From: Lepeophtheirus salmonis
Lineage: Eukaryota; Arthropoda; Copepoda; Siphonostomatoida; Caligidae
Assembly: GCF_016086655.4 (NCBI RefSeq)
Contig: NC_052132.2
Span: forward strand, 7,256,805 to 7,320,804
DNA length: 64,000 bases
Direction of reading: 5' to 3'
A model generated the notes under the pieces. The model saw nothing but the letters and a program-made list of their open reading frames with translations, ran no database searches and was not told where the DNA came from. Shown piece by piece: positions 10,085 to 23,049 of this stretch. The translations under genes and the position numbers were made by a program. Positions within the stretch are counted from its first letter, which is position 1. Every line of letters starts with the position of its first letter.

Positions 10085-12500
10085 TTTTTGAGATAAATGA
10101 TTGGATGTTTATTGAAATATAAAGAAAAAGGTTTGCCATTAATAATGGAAAACAATATCAGCCAAATGGTCACCACAGCTCCACTAACAGGACCGCATAA
10201 ATCAGATTTTTTAATCTTATTTGTAAAAGTTCATTAAATGTCAATTATATCATTCACTCTATCTGACAATATCTATATATCATATCAATGCAATTCAAAA
10301 ATTTGCTTAAGTATGTCAACACAGAATATATTTCACTAATTCCAGCTAAGAAAGGTCAATTTAACAAATTCGTCTTCAGAAGCTACAATAGTAATATACA
10401 TATATCTTACAATTAGAACAGTTTATTAATAAGTGTGAAAGATGAAAATAAATATTTATTCAGTTTATTTTAAGTTACATTGAGCATTGTACATATATGT
10501 AAAAATATGTAAATGACGTCTTAATTGAAGAATGTTCATGCTGATTTAATTATAGTTATAAATTTAGAGACCATTAATTTAAGTCACGTCCTGAATACTA
10601 GCAGTTATTATAAGATAAGTAAGAATTTATGTACAGTTTTTGATGTAGAATATATGACTTATCTATTATCGATAAAAGCGACTTCGGCTACCCTCACAAA
10701 ATTTGGATATAATTATCTCATTTGGAGAAAAAAATTCTCAAGTATGTGAGGTAAGGATTGAGCAAAACGAAAAACTAAACATCAATAAAAATATGAGTTA
10801 TACCTTTTAGCATTCACAGACAATCATACATCAAAATTGCTTTTTTTGTTCGTTATAGTAGGCGATAGCCTTCGATGAGTTACTTGTACTCAAGACTTTC
10901 TTTGATGTCACTTTAAATATGTACTTAATACTTGACTCCAAAGATAGAACTGGAGACTTAACATGGACTCGATACTGTAGTGAATTTAAGACCTTTTAAA
11001 ACAAATTATCTCACAATCGTTTCCATTATAGGAGATATAAAGTACTCCCTACTAACCAAACTGATTAAAATTTGGTCTTCAAATATATCAAAGAAAAAAT
11101 GATTCTAGATCGCTTTAAAAAAAAAACAGTCTGGATCACTCTCATTTAAAATTTGATCTATACCCATTCTATATATGAATTGCTCATCACCTCATGTTTT
11201 TTTTTTTAAACTGTGAACATCAGCTTACAATGACGTCGTATACAGTTAATTGTGTTGCATAAATCATATTGATATAGCACATAAATCAGGATGGAAGAGA
11301 GTATCCTTCTATAGACTGAGACAAAAAAATTATCCGTGATTTGAAGACAATTTAATTTCGATTTACAGCTTAACATCACGGTCTAGGCCACAAAATATCC
11401 GTCCAAACCCGAATTTAAGAAAATTATTACAAAATTCAGTCTTGCACCAAGTCTCAATCACCGTCACAGGAATAAATTTGCAATTGGGAGGGGGGGATAA
11501 ATTACACAAATGTGACATCATCAGGGGCGTCCAAAGATTTTATTAATTGTGGAATTGCTGTTGGGATTATTTATTATTTCAAGATGTTATGCATAAAAAA
11601 AAAGTTTCCTAAATTTGTAATTATTTTTACTACGGTTCTTTTAATTGATCGGTTGGAGTTGCAATGATGAAATGCATTACAGTATTGCATTTACTCTTTT
11701 TGACCTAGAAATCTTCTTTGAAGTCTATCTATATGAAGTAAATATCCTTTTCTAGGAACGACCAAGTATAGAACTTACGCAAATTGAGTTACAGAGAATA
11801 ATTTATGCCATGAGCGTTGTCCATTGAGCTACGTCATTTCATTATTACTCTTAAATCTGGGATCTTGAAAGCCTACAATCCAATTAATTCATCGAATAAT
11901 ATGTTTTCGACTAAGAGCTTCCTTTGGGTCTCTTTAGGTACAACGTATTATTGAATAGCCCTTCTTTCATCCAAGCAATTGTGTATCGTGCACAGGATAA
12001 ACACCTGAAAAAAATTCGGGAGTTCAGTTATGTTAGAAAACTGGTTCCATTCAGTTATACAGTTCTCTTCTAGCTTCTCCGGAGGCCAAGTCACTAATGC
12101 AATTGTTTTAAGGTATAACTTGGGCAAGTATATCAATAATACTTATAGCAACAAGTCAACTTAGTACTTCTTTGGCCAATGATGATATTACGTATGTTTG
12201 AATCTATTTGAGAATGTAAAAGGGCGTGTCTGTGGAGGTAAATCTAATAGGCAGAGTGTAATATCCTTAGAGATATTCAAGGATTTAGTTAAGGCTTATA
12301 TATGATAAATAAGCGATAAAGAGGCAGTGAATGCAAATATCTTCCTATCAGATTTGATTGGTCCCTTAAGCCTCAGCCTTTGCAAACTTAATTATGCAAA
12401 TATGCTCACTACGTATCTTTTCACAGACCTTACTAGAAAAGTGATCCCAAAGGTTCAATAATTCAAATCCCTTTATTTTTTTTTGCCTTAAACTCTCTAG
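10085..12500. other. AT-rich stretch, no gene recognised
   Basis: Open frames at 10525-10749 and 11948-12136 (minus) lack good codon bias, splice context and recognisable motifs. A G-run sits at about 11487-11495. No inverted or tandem repeats stood out. Confidence 0.4.
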
Positions 12501-12559
12501 GGAAGGGGTCTTTTAGACTCGGAGTCGAATGATTTCGTTTTGACAATAAAATATTCACG

Positions 12560-14237
12560 TCGTTCCATAGCATTTTAATTTTTCTAGGGCAGACAAAAAG
12601 TTTATTTTCGATCAGTATAAAATTGTGATAGCCAATTGCCCCTGGGCCTCTGTGGTTCTGGTGCCACTGGTCTCAACCCTATTACATACCTACATATGTA
12701 TTTATTAGCACCAAATGTATTTTGAAAGGAAACAAATCAATGCTAATCTAAATAGACTCACCATTGCATGGAAGTGTTTTTTCTCAAGTCCTGTTTTTAA
12801 ATTAGATAATAATCAATAAATTATAACCAGATCCTTTATTGACGTCAACAATACGTTGTTGATATATGTACATATATTTAGGGTATATGTATTTATACAC
12901 ATTCGAGGAGACTAATGGTGTTAACAGAAAAAGAGTGAAGGTAGCAGTAGGTATAGTGTAAAAAAACATATATTATATATTAGGGTGGTTGTTGTTTAAC
13001 ATTTTTGGAATATCGATAATTGTTTACTCAGATTATGGCAAAAGTTACAGATCTACTTTGATCAAACCTGGTACGAAGATTGAAAGGTGATTAAACTTTG
13101 AGAAATCAATATCAAAAATCAAGCTAGCAAATCACCTTAAAGATACATAATGGACCATAACATTGGAACATATAAAGATGCAGAGCTCAAACAAGAGCCC
13201 TTATTTAGATTAATAAATATTTTCCATATAACACTTCAAATATTCTTATTTCATTAGATGCTTATTGTAATTATAATAACGATAATTAAATGAATTTAGA
13301 GATGTCAATAGGTTAATAAAGTATTTTTGAACATATCATTCATTCTATGAATTATACAAAATTTTATTCCAATTTTAATGTTAAAATATAATTTTATTTA
13401 GACTTTGAAAATATTAATGATGGATTTGGGAAATAATTATGACTATAGTTCAATTCAAGAATCGATAATTTTTTATTGTTAAAAAAAGATATAATTATTG
13501 AGTATCCTCCAAACTTTGATCCCTGAATCCTCTCACCCTCACATTTTCCCAAATTATATAATTTTATACTTGCATAACATTTTGAAATAGATTGAATTAG
13601 TGTGACTATATGGTTTGATTCAGGAGATGAATCAAGGACATGATCATTAATAGATTGAAACACCTAATTATTTTTCTTAAAATAGATAGTTTTTACAACG
13701 GCCATAAAATTGTTGAAGCTTAATTACAGCGGAAATACCATGTTTTGATTATTTTGGTCAATTTCCCTTACTTTTGCTCAGTATCGTCAGCTTATGTATT
13801 TTATCTCTATGACCTAAGTCCTCACACATTGAAAACAAGAAGAGTCCAAGAAATCAAAAGGAAAAACAAAAGAACATCAGTAAGACTAAACAGTTATCTA
13901 AATTTACTAAGCTTTTATCAAAATTAGCTAAGTATACGAATAAATCAAAAACAAAACATTATTTAGATAATTTAAGAATTATAATTAATAATATTAATGT
14001 TTCAGGAGCATACTGAACAGTATTATGGGTTCAAATGTAGATTTAAAGGAATAAGAAGGATTTTATAAATTTTGGTGCGTAAAATATCCCAGTTGACTCA
14101 CAGAGGGTTGACCGTAGAAACGACACGCTTATGCAAATTATGAAATCAATCTGCGGTCTGAATATCTTCTTATTGGGTTATTTTCCCATCACCAAAAACT
14201 AGGGATGTGCCGATGTCATCTTTATTAATATCATGCA
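12560..14237. other. AT-rich stretch, no gene recognised
   Basis: Nothing on either strand has motif support. The frames at 13394-13663 (minus) and 13745-13927 look accidental. Confidence 0.4.
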
Positions 14238-14447
14238 CAAGCGTCGTTTGAAAAGTCCGTGCAATGCCTGAGAGATGGCACGACTGTCGCAAATCAAGGT
14301 TATGTTTAGTTAGTAGCATCTCGTGGAAAATCACACACCAACATTCAGTTAAATCAGTCTATTTCTTTCTTTTTGGCATTCGTTTGAATCGAGAAAGATT
14401 ATGGCGACCGTCATTTGTATTTGTAAGTAATAATTTTCACTGACTAT

Positions 14448-14612
14448 TTGGAAAAGGGTAAACTAGTATTGATGCATATTATTCATCGTTATTGGACTGT
14501 TTGGAGACCAAGTTGCAAGAAAAACATCCACGATTGGCCCAAAAAAAGTCATTTTCCATCACGACAAGGAACCAGCTCACACCTCATCAGTTGTGGTCGC
14601 GAAATTAATGTA
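14448..14612 (+). pseudogene. Mariner transposase fragment (second catalytic Asp region)
   Basis: With a frame change, the plus strand reads LLDCLETKLQEKHPRLAQKK, followed by a VIFHHDKEPAHTSSVV-like block. In mariner transposases this is the strand and helix leading to the second catalytic aspartate (HHDNAPAHTS). The aspartate is still visible but a frameshift lies between the two halves, and homology ends at about 14612. The upstream HTH domain that should precede it is absent on this strand. It lies instead, inverted, just to the right. Confidence 0.7.
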
Positions 14613-14614
14613 AT

Positions 14615-14900
14615 CAGGGTTCCAAATCGAGATGATCAAGCACAAGCAATCCCACACACCTTCATGCTTCTGTAATCCATCAACATATCTTGGATTTTAT
14701 CAATGATTTATGGAGTAGTAACCTCAACAGGTCGTTCAGAACGTTCAGCGTCACTTGTGACCATATGGTCAAATTAAAAATTTTAAAACCACTTATTAAC
14801 TGTTCTAACCGAAGGGGCAGAGCCCCCATAATATTTATCAAGCTTCTTTTTATGGGCCTGAGGCGTTTTGCCTATCATAAAGTAATGTTTAATCAATACA
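14615..14900 (-). pseudogene. Mariner transposase fragment (N-terminal HTH region)
   Basis: Reading the minus strand from about 14890 down, one sees QAHKKKLDKYYGGSAPSVRT with NKWF. After a frame change follow FDHMVTSDAERSERPVEVTT and IIDKIQDMLMDYRSMKVCG. These are the first helix-turn-helix, the GRP-like linker (here ERP) and the start of the second HTH of mariner transposases. Stops replace several residues. Its orientation is opposite to the adjoining plus-strand fragment at 14448-14612, the mark of the head-to-head rearrangement. Confidence 0.7.
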
Positions 14901-15099
14901 AGAAATTATTTTTTGTCCATTTTTTTTTAAAGTTACTACACTTCCTCGATTCAAACGAATGCCAAACAGAAATAAATCAACTGATCTGTTTGAAAGTTAA
15001 TGTGTGTTCTTCTATGAGATGTTACTAACTAAGAATAAAGTCAATTTGCTCCAAAAGTTCCATTTTTTTAAACAGACTTTTCAAACGACCCTCGTACAG

Positions 15100-15930
15100 A
15101 AATTATATAAACAAACAAACAAAATGATCTACTTTTTGAATGTTTAACTTTTATTAATTAGCCCTTGACAAGAAAAGACATAAATATATGATCATATAAA
15201 TCATAATTATTATTAAAATAATTTGAAATAAAAATTAATTAAAAAATGAATTCCTCTCCGTGCCTTGGAGTCAATTTATTCCTGGTTGACTCATATATAT
15301 ATATTCTCTGCACTACTTTCATTTTCATTAGGTGTACCTGAATTTTGTTATGCAGGTCTTTTATTATTCCACTAATTATATGTTAAAATTAAAGAAAAAA
15401 TAATCTTATTCAGGGTCACTACAGGTAAGAGCCCTAAGTCTTACACTTAAGTTTCTCTATACTATTCCACACTTCCTTTACCGGGTTGAACATTTGAAAT
15501 AATTAAGTTATAACTTCCTTTTTTGCTAAATAATGTAATAGGTAAGCACAGATATCGGGTGGGTGGAACTCGCATTCTGAGCCAATTTCGATATTCCATT
15601 CCGATATTTCTAAAAAGGCCAATTCTAGTGTATCCGTACTACAAAAAAATTGCCTCATTTTTATAGTTTAAAATTTTACTCTTCCATAAATTATGTGGCG
15701 TTGTACTAATGCGTATGCATGTCCTTGTAGGAACAAAGTAGTTTTGTGAAACTTACTTGGTCAATTTACATCCATATTGCATTTTACATGTTCAGAGTTT
15801 TAATGCTAGGGTTTCTTCAATTATGGGGATTTTATTATTTCTCTATGTCTACATTAACTGGCTATAACTAGTCACGCGAAAATATCCATCACAATACTAT
15901 TGGGCTGTTATGTGTTTCTTAATAGTTTTA
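15100..15930. other. AT-rich stretch, no gene recognised
   Basis: Short AT dinucleotide runs (about 15294-15304) occur, and no supported frame was found. Confidence 0.4.
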
Positions 15931-15931
15931 T

Positions 15932-16030
15932 AACATACTAGTGGTAGTACCCGCCATTGTCTGGAGTTATTAGGCGTCGGATACACATATATATTTTTCT
16001 TTAATTATATAGGAGATAACAACCCTAGAG
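15932..16030 (+). repeat. Dispersed repeat R4, copy 1
   Basis: CTGGAGTTATTAGGCGTCGG, then a run with TTTCTTTAATTATATAGGAG and ATAAC, recurs in weaker form at 47511-47600 and 48525-48612. The leading ACTAGTGGTAGTACCCGCC is reminiscent of ends of some unclassified repeats. No ORF was seen. Confidence 0.45.
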
Positions 16031-16034
16031 ATCC

Positions 16035-17990
16035 TTGGTTTTACTCTTCGTTTTTATGAGTTGAAATGAAACGCCTGGGACATTTCATTTCTTTTTAAAG
16101 TGCTCCTTGTACATTAAACTCCCTTTTTTATCTTTATATTGTATTGGGATATTAATCAGGGAGCACTATATATGTACACTGCACCCAGTGACGTGTATTA
16201 ATTAATACATATATCACATTTTACTCGCTAGTTAGCTCTTAAGTTGAATCAATATTACTTTTTAAATACTTTTTCACTATAATTAGCAAGATTTTTTGAA
16301 AAAAAAAAAAAAAAAAAAAATCAATAAAATTTTATCAACTCTCTGATTACTCTAATTCCATATTGTGGGCACATTATGAAATGCCCTAATTCTCTTAATG
16401 GAACATCATTATCGATTACAGGAAGCAAGAGTTGGTGTTATTACAAAAAAAAAACCAGAAGTGTAACTTTTTTTTATTAGAGATGTAAACTTTATAACAA
16501 TATCTATACAGAAGTCATTTTGAGAAAAAATTAGATGATACAAGATGCTCATATATTACTGTTCCTAATATGAAGATTTCTTTGGGAAAAGTAAAGAAAT
16601 TTCAAGTCTGAAAAATATCAATAAATGCTATTCATTATATGTTATAGTTGAAAACGGGTCATCTTGAACCTTTAACACAAGTGTTAAACAACGCTGATAT
16701 ATATTTTTCTAACATATAAAATGATATTCATAAAGTGTTTTTTTCTGATATCACTTACATTAAAGCTAAAAAAGAGAATACTAATATAAAATTATGATCA
16801 TTTGCGCTGAGTGCGTATCTGTTTTACATTTTCAGACAGGCAATATCAAAATATGTGTTTAAAATGTTCCTTTTGAAGAAAAAAAAACTTTATTTATACT
16901 TCTGACAAGCTACAAAGTATCTATTAAAATAATTTTATCCAAATTGACGAGTAACGTTTTATTTTAATTTTCATTTAAGCAAATACAGACATAGTTGCCT
17001 TTCATATATTATCTTCTTAGCACATGACAATTTTTCTTCACTAGCCGTTATCGAAAATCGAAAAAAGTTAAAAGACAAACCTTCCTATTATTTATTATGT
17101 GTAGTTTCCTTTCATTTGATGCTTCTATTTTTATAATAATAATTTATGAACCAACATATTTATTGTGTGGATATTTGTATTTATACTTTAAACATACCAA
17201 AAAAATCATTTAATATTTTAACTTAAGCAAAGTGCGTTCGTAAAAATGGATTGATAGTATTATTCAACATCAAAATGCCGACTTTCATCTTTTTTTTAAA
17301 ATATGTACGTCATAAATAATATGGAAGATTAATCTCATGTTGTCAAACATAAATGCATTGAAGCCACACTCTCAAAAGTTTGTCCTTGAACCAAAAATTA
17401 TCTTTTTTTTTATTAGAAAAAATAAACAAAATTGTTTTTTCAAGCTGTCTACTTAAATGATTATTTATTTATCAATCGCCTAGTGGCTAAGGGTCCTCAA
17501 TCTGTTCGACTCTATGTAACACAACAATTTAAAATTAAAAACAAAATTGTTAAGTCAAAAACACTAACATCAAATCTAAAAAACAAAAATACTCTCTGCA
17601 ATAATATAAAATAATATAACTAAAGTGGAAACGCAAAACAAATCATTAAAAGAGATTCGGGTTCATTTAAAACAAAAATGTCTGAGATCGACAAAGGAAA
17701 CAACATTTTTCAACTTGAAATGACTGATATAATTCAAATTGTAACCATTCCTTTTAATCTGTGCTGGATGTAGTTGCTATTGGTAAGTGGTTGTATGTAA
17801 TAATTATTCTAGGAGAACATTGTAATGTATAGGTTATTAACGAATTACGCTTTTGGAGTTCGAGTACACAAGTCGGTTATTATAATTATTATTATCATCG
17901 GAAGGTCAATATTATCTTTGGTCGTTCAACTTACAAACAAACTTGAACAAAAAAAAAGAGACAAGGAAGAAAATCACATTGTATTTTTTA
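16035..17990. other. AT-rich stretch, no gene recognised
   Basis: A poly(A) run of about 22 bases sits at 16299-16320. The frames at 17432-17614 and 17825-18076 are AT-derived, and the latter runs into the palindromic element at 17998. Nothing else is supported. Confidence 0.4.
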
Positions 17991-17997
17991 CATCATA

Positions 17998-18503
17998 CAA
18001 AAGCGATCTGAAAAGTTTCCGACCTCAACATAAAGATGACCTTACTCGTAAATCAAAGTTAGTACCATCTATCTAGCGTCTGTTGACAGTTACTTAATAA
18101 AGTTTCAGCGATTTTGGACACATTTTTTATCTGACAGTCGATTGATTGAGTTGATGATAATTTTTTTTAAATTTTTATTGTATTTTACAATTTTCTCTTT
18201 GTAAATCTACACAATTCTCACAGTAATATTCATATCTCTACAACCTGTCCTGTCTGTAGCTTCGAGTAAAGTTACAATGAGACTATGTTTCTAAAATAAA
18301 TTAAAATTTCGTTTTTTTTTGTTTTTTTTCAAAAACATTCATATCAGCTCACTCAAACGACTGTTACACAATAGCTGAGGTTCCAAAATCTCCTAAACTT
18401 TGTTGAGTAACTGTTTACAAACGCTAAATAGATGTGATTAGCTGTTATTTATGAGTGATACCATCTTCACGTTGTGGTCGACAAACTTTTCAGAACGCAC
18501 TAG
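17998..18503. mobile_element. Palindromic mariner-like element, arms ~180-190 bp
   Basis: TA borders both sides (17996-17997, 18504-18505). The left arm reads CAAAAGCGATCTGAAAAGTT and the right arm, inverted, CTAGTGCGTTCTGAAAAGTT. Similarity continues along the arms: AAGATG.CC.TACTC, ATCTAT.TAGCGT.TGT.ACAGTTACT and AAAGTTT..GCGATTTTGGA at the left are matched inverted at the right. The arms cover about 17998-18175 and 18310-18503, leaving a ~130-bp spacer. Such ends (TCTGAAAAGT) are mariner-like, and both arms look like the same 5' end. No transposase motif remains. At 506 bp it is a foldback MITE. Confidence 0.7.
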
Positions 18504-18784
18504 TATATACACAGAGCTCAATATTTCATAGACTTATTTAAATCAATTTTAGGCTTTTTACTCAAATTTGTGGAGTGAGTTTGAATACCCAATAATTGTA
18601 GCCAGAGTTTAGATCTTTTAAGTGACTTATAGTCGCACAATATGACTCATATCAAATATTTTATTCTTTTATTTTAAAGATGATTTTTATGTGTTTTAAG
18701 TTCAATTCTTGACACTTCCAAAGGGGTATAAGAATAATTTGTAAATAAAAGTCAAGGATAATTCGTTTAAGAATTCAAATATTA

Positions 18785-18850
18785 TCCAGGCTCAATTTTA
18801 AGAAATATCATTCTAGCTTGCTTTTGGGCTGAAGGGCCATAATTGTCATA
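18785..18850 (-). repeat. Dispersed repeat R1, inverted fragment
   Basis: TCAATTTTAAGAAATATCATTCTAGCTTGC followed by TTTTGGGCTG is the reverse complement of about 24618-24655 in copy B, with a few mismatches. It is a short piece only. The surrounding 18510-19465 holds nothing else I can name. Confidence 0.5.
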
Positions 18851-19469
18851 TTATTTGAGTCTATGATGTTTATTTTTTGGTTTGAAAGTATTTGAACATA
18901 AATAATATAAGGTATGTCAATGTTGTAAATTTGAAATTTCTAGCTATGAACAAAACGATGTAAAAGTCTTACCAATTATGAAAAGCTATTCTTCTGACGT
19001 ATGGAAAATAAAACGGATGGAATTACAATATATTTATTATTATTATTTATTTTTTTTCAACACCCCTCAATGTTCATCAATGACTGGTCTATTTCATCGT
19101 CTATTTCCTTTTTAGAAATCGAACGCTTGCGTTAATGAAGATTTTTTTCCTCCATATATTATAATCATTTATATTTCTCTTCCACATACGTTGTGCGTAC
19201 AACTGAAGGTGTGTGTAACAGGTTTGTATGACTGTATGTACATGTAAGTTTATTAAGCGCACGCCTGGCTCAGGTCATATCTTGAGTTATTTTAATATAA
19301 TTACAATGGAAGGCTTTAGTTGAAAGATACATTATGAAAAGAAAAGATATACGCATACAGAAGAAGAGTTAAAAAATATATTTTTTTAAATTTCGTTGTT
19401 TGCTTAGAGTCTATTATCCTTTAAATGGGGTTTTTTCTTCATGTCACGAACGTTGAGTCTACATTTAAC

Positions 19470-20125
19470 AAAAAGAGGGTGGGATATGCCCCCATAAATT
19501 ATGGAATTTTTGCTTTCTTCTAAAAAATTAAACATTTGAATTTTTTTACGAAAAATTTAATTATCTGTGAATACCTATGTAAAAATCTTTGTCCAAAATA
19601 TATTATATTTGAAATTTAATTTGTGAAATTTTCTTCTAAAAAATTTAATTTTGCTAAAAAGTTGCGAATTCTGATTTTTTTTTTTTTTTTCAAAAACTTT
19701 AATATTTGAATTTTTTTTCAATAAATTTAAGATTTAAACTTTTTATCAAAAAAATTTAATTTTCACTAAATGGCAATGGATTTTTTAAATTTTTATACAA
19801 AAAAATGTAATATTTGAAAAAGAAAAAAAATTGAAATTGTTTTCCATTTTTTGTAAACAGCTATGAATATTTGTTTTGTTTTTTAAATCTTTAATAATTG
19901 AAATTTTTTAAAGAAATTTTTTTTGTGAACAGCTGTTATTTTTGAATTTTTTTCCAAAATATTAAATTTTTTAAGAATAACTATAGATTTTTGAAATTAT
20001 CTTCCAAAATATTTATTTTTGAAATTTAATTTCCAAATATTTTTCCACAAAATTTAATTTTTTGTGAACAGCTGCAGATTTTTTTTTAAATTTCAAAAAC
20101 TAAGCTTTTCCCCCTCCAAAAAGAA
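19470..20125 (+). repeat. Degenerate AT-rich minisatellite with GC-rich caps
   Basis: Diverged units of roughly 45-60 bp repeat the words TTTGAA(A)TTT, CCAAAA.ATTTAATTTT and TGTGAACAGCTG (AACAGCT at about 19855, 19926 and 20068). The block opens with GAGGGTGGGATATGCCCCC (about 19478) and closes with TTCCCCCTCC (about 20108). Related blocks lie at 21180-21345 (opposite strand) and 28190-28650. No coding potential was seen. Confidence 0.6.
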
Positions 20126-20129
20126 AATA

Positions 20130-21175
20130 CCTTCATGTGGACTCCCCTTTTTTTGACTCAAATGTGATAAATTGTGATTGGAATATATATATAGATATAT
20201 GAAAAAAGTCATCCAAATCGGAGGTAGTCCTGAGTGACCACTGAGCCCTCAAGTATATATATTGTTTACTCTGTTCCATAACATAAAATCCCTTAACTTT
20301 TTTATTTATTACATAAAAAAGTCATGTTTGCCATTGTTCCGTAATATTTTCATCTTTGTGATATTTATATCAAGAGCTTTAAATTGATACCATACATGAT
20401 TAAGTACAAATGTGTTCTGTGAACATAAAAGTTATCTAAAATTATGTTTCTCAAAATACAAGTGTGAGTTACATCTGTTTTCTTTGACAAATTATCATCA
20501 ATTTCTATAAACAGTTTAAATTTTTAACCCTTGGGAATCATCGCAATTTGTACTTAAATTAGTGGACAACAACAAAAATATAAATTGATATATTTTGTTT
20601 AAAAGGGCCCGTATTGCAAACAATACAAGTTTCTTAAATTAACGAAAGGTTGTAAAAAATATGTAGCTAAAAATACGTGCTTATTTTCTTTTACTCGACA
20701 AATTTGAATACAATTCTTATAATTGAGATAGAAATGTTTATGAAATATGTGGGGAATACGTATATAAGAAGTAAAAAAATGGTAACCTCCTTTTAAAATG
20801 TTTGTTTAAGATTGTTTTCATATTGACGCACCAGATATGACCCCAAATGCATAATATGCACAAGGTGTAACCACATAATCTACTTTTTTCTTAAGAAAAA
20901 TAAAATAAGTTTTATAATTCAGAAACAATTTGTTTTTATTTCATAATAACAGTGCACATTTGAAGTTTTGTTTAACAACGTTTTTGAAAATAATATCAAA
21001 AAGGTGACGCTCTCCATTGTTCATACCCTCAATAAATCGAGTTTCTGTATTCTAACAACCTGGGATTTTTTTTTCTTAATCTTTGATTAACTTTTCACTA
21101 TGATATTTTCGAGGGATAGTATTCTTTTTATAGACCCAAGATGCAAAACTTAATTAACAATATTTGTCATTTAAA
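20130..21175. other. AT-rich stretch, no gene recognised
   Basis: An ATATATATATAG run occurs at about 20183-20200. I saw no supported frame, inverted ends or repeat partner. Confidence 0.4.
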
Positions 21176-21179
21176 AAGT

Positions 21180-21345
21180 TGTAGAGGAAAATTTCAAAAA
21201 TCCACAAAATTATATTTCTTAGAAACAAAATTAAATTTGAAATTTAAAATGCTTTGAAAAAAAAACAAAAAAATCAAATAGTAATTTTTTGGAGAAAAAT
21301 GTCAAAAATCAAAATCTATTGACAGAAAATTAAAATCAAGAACTA
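21180..21345 (-). repeat. AT-rich minisatellite fragment
   Basis: AAATTTCAAAAATCCACAAAATT and later units are the reverse complement of the word set in 19470-20125. It is a short, decayed copy. Confidence 0.45.
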
Positions 21346-21359
21346 TATAATTCCACCTA

Positions 21360-21745
21360 CCTCATCTGTTTTAAGGCTTCTCGAAAAGTTTAGGAAGAAA
21401 TGGGGGATCAACAAATGTGCCAAGGTCATTTTAACAAGTATTCAAAGCCCTTTGATTTCCCATCACACATGTTGGGCAAATTTAGGCTGATTACAAATTC
21501 ACTACCTACAAATAAATGGGTGAAAAAGGACGGTACAAGTAATTGTAGACTGTTATTCATTTATTCATGAAGTGTTCTTATTCACAGATACATCTCCTCC
21601 GGCAGAATTCTCACGATCATCCCTGCCTAATATAATTTGCCGAATAAGAAATAAATATCATGGGCGGCCACAGGTGTGGGCTGGAGGGTTTGTAGCCTCC
21701 ACCCTCTAAAGGAAGGTATTTTGGTCTTGGACTAGGAAAAATCAT
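21360..21745. repeat. Less AT-rich block with GC-rich hairpin-like end
   Basis: GGGCGGCCACAGGTGTGGG at about 21662, then GGAGGGTTTGTAGCCTCC and ACCCTC, forms an imperfect inverted repeat. Similar small GC blocks (GGAGGCTTTAGGTCCCTCC at about 25658; GGGGACTATATCCCC at about 30416; GGTGTGGTCCCTG..GGTACCCACACC at about 60629) are scattered in the window. They look like caps of the AT-rich repeat family. No frame is supported. Confidence 0.4.
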
Positions 21746-22569
21746 ACCTCTGGAAAAAAAAAAAATGAGAAAACAATTTTATAAAATTTAATTTCTAATA
21801 AAAGTTCATTAGACATAATTATACAATTCTAAATTGTATTTTTCAACTTTTTCAAAAAAAAAAAAAACAAGTCCCTTATTATAACGGATAGTATAATTTA
21901 TCTAATTTTCTTCTGGAATTATATCATAATTTTTGTCTTTTTTTTTATCATGTTGACTATTTAGGAAGGAAATTGTAGACATTATCTTTAATTAGAAAAT
22001 TTCTTATTTCCACATTAATACTTCTTGTTGTATGGGTATAAAAAATACTTCTGAGTACGTAGGTACTTTTTATGATTAACTTATTTTATGATAGTAGAGT
22101 TGAAAGTCATTTAGATAACTTGGGCAATTAAAATAAAACAATATCTTAGAAAAACGATTAAGACCATACATGTTCCATAGAAAAACTAATCTTATTTTTC
22201 TTTATACTTCCAAAAAAATCCGAGCTAGTTCTTAAAGTAGGCATACTATTACAAACCTAAATTGACATAGCAAGTGATTTGTGGAATGTTTTTGTTTTTC
22301 TTGTAATCTACAATGTGGGGATACAATATTTGTAGTTGCAGGGCTTTTGGCGAATTTACGAAAAAATGTACTTTTATGCAATCAAGACAAGAGAGCTCAA
22401 AACCAATTTGTAATTTGTTTAAATTATTGATTTTGAGACAAATGTGAATTTTATTTTAAAAATCGTCATATAACAAATTTAAATAACTTTCTTAATATGT
22501 TTTTGACCATGACACTTAATACATCTGTTCCCTCAATACCATGTATCAGATAGTATTGAACATGTTTGA

Positions 22570-22828
22570 CTTCTCTTTTGTTTTGGTCACACCACCGCTG
22601 TTGCTTTTCCCATTAGTAATGCCAAATTTTTCTACTTTGTGGCTTGCTTTTGTTAGAAACCCCTGTTTATGGTGGTCAAGATAGCTTTGTAGTAGTCAAA
22701 GCGGTTTGACGAGAGGCAATACTCGACTCAAAAACATCAACAATTCTGTATGGAACGTTTTTGGATTCTTCTTCATGACATCAGACGACATGGTGACCGG
22801 GTGATTTTCTTCTTTGATGAATAATTTT
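22570..22828 (+). pseudogene. Tc1-like transposase fragment ending at first catalytic motif
   Basis: The plus strand reads RQYSTQKHQQFCMERFWILL followed by HDIRRHGDRVIFFFDE and a stop. In the Tc1 families common here this position is RSKRLLN.LK..GDRVIFFSDEK, the lead-in to the first catalytic aspartate. Upstream sequence is stop-ridden. No terminal repeats were found. Identification rests on one block, so confidence is moderate. Confidence 0.4.
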
Positions 22829-23049
22829 ACGGAATCTTTTGTTACTTAACAAATAAATAATCTATAATTCATAGCATATATCCCATTTTCTTGTATAAAA
22901 AATGAATGTATATTTAAGATATTGAAAGAATTGCTGTCGCTTCTTAAAGTGAGTCGCTATAATTGAAGTATTAGAAACTATTGCTTCAAATTCTATATAT
23001 AGTTATAATATTCACAAAATTTATCCTACTTTATAAGCAATAACAACCT

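Larger units (their letters stand above)
14238..15094. mobile_element. Composite mariner with two 5' ends (head-to-head)
   Basis: The right end reads inward as CGAGGGTCGTTTGAAAAGTC beside TA (15095-15096). The left end is CAAGCGTCGTTTGAAAAGTC at 14238, with the expected TA changed to CA. Homology between the ends continues far past a normal terminal repeat. Both contain TTGGCATTCGTTTGAATCGA (14376 on plus; about 14946-14965 on minus), i.e. the 5' untranslated leader. Inside, a plus-strand piece and a minus-strand piece of mariner transposase face each other. So this is a rearranged palindrome-like derivative of 857 bp, not a simple deletion. It cannot encode a transposase. Confidence 0.75.
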
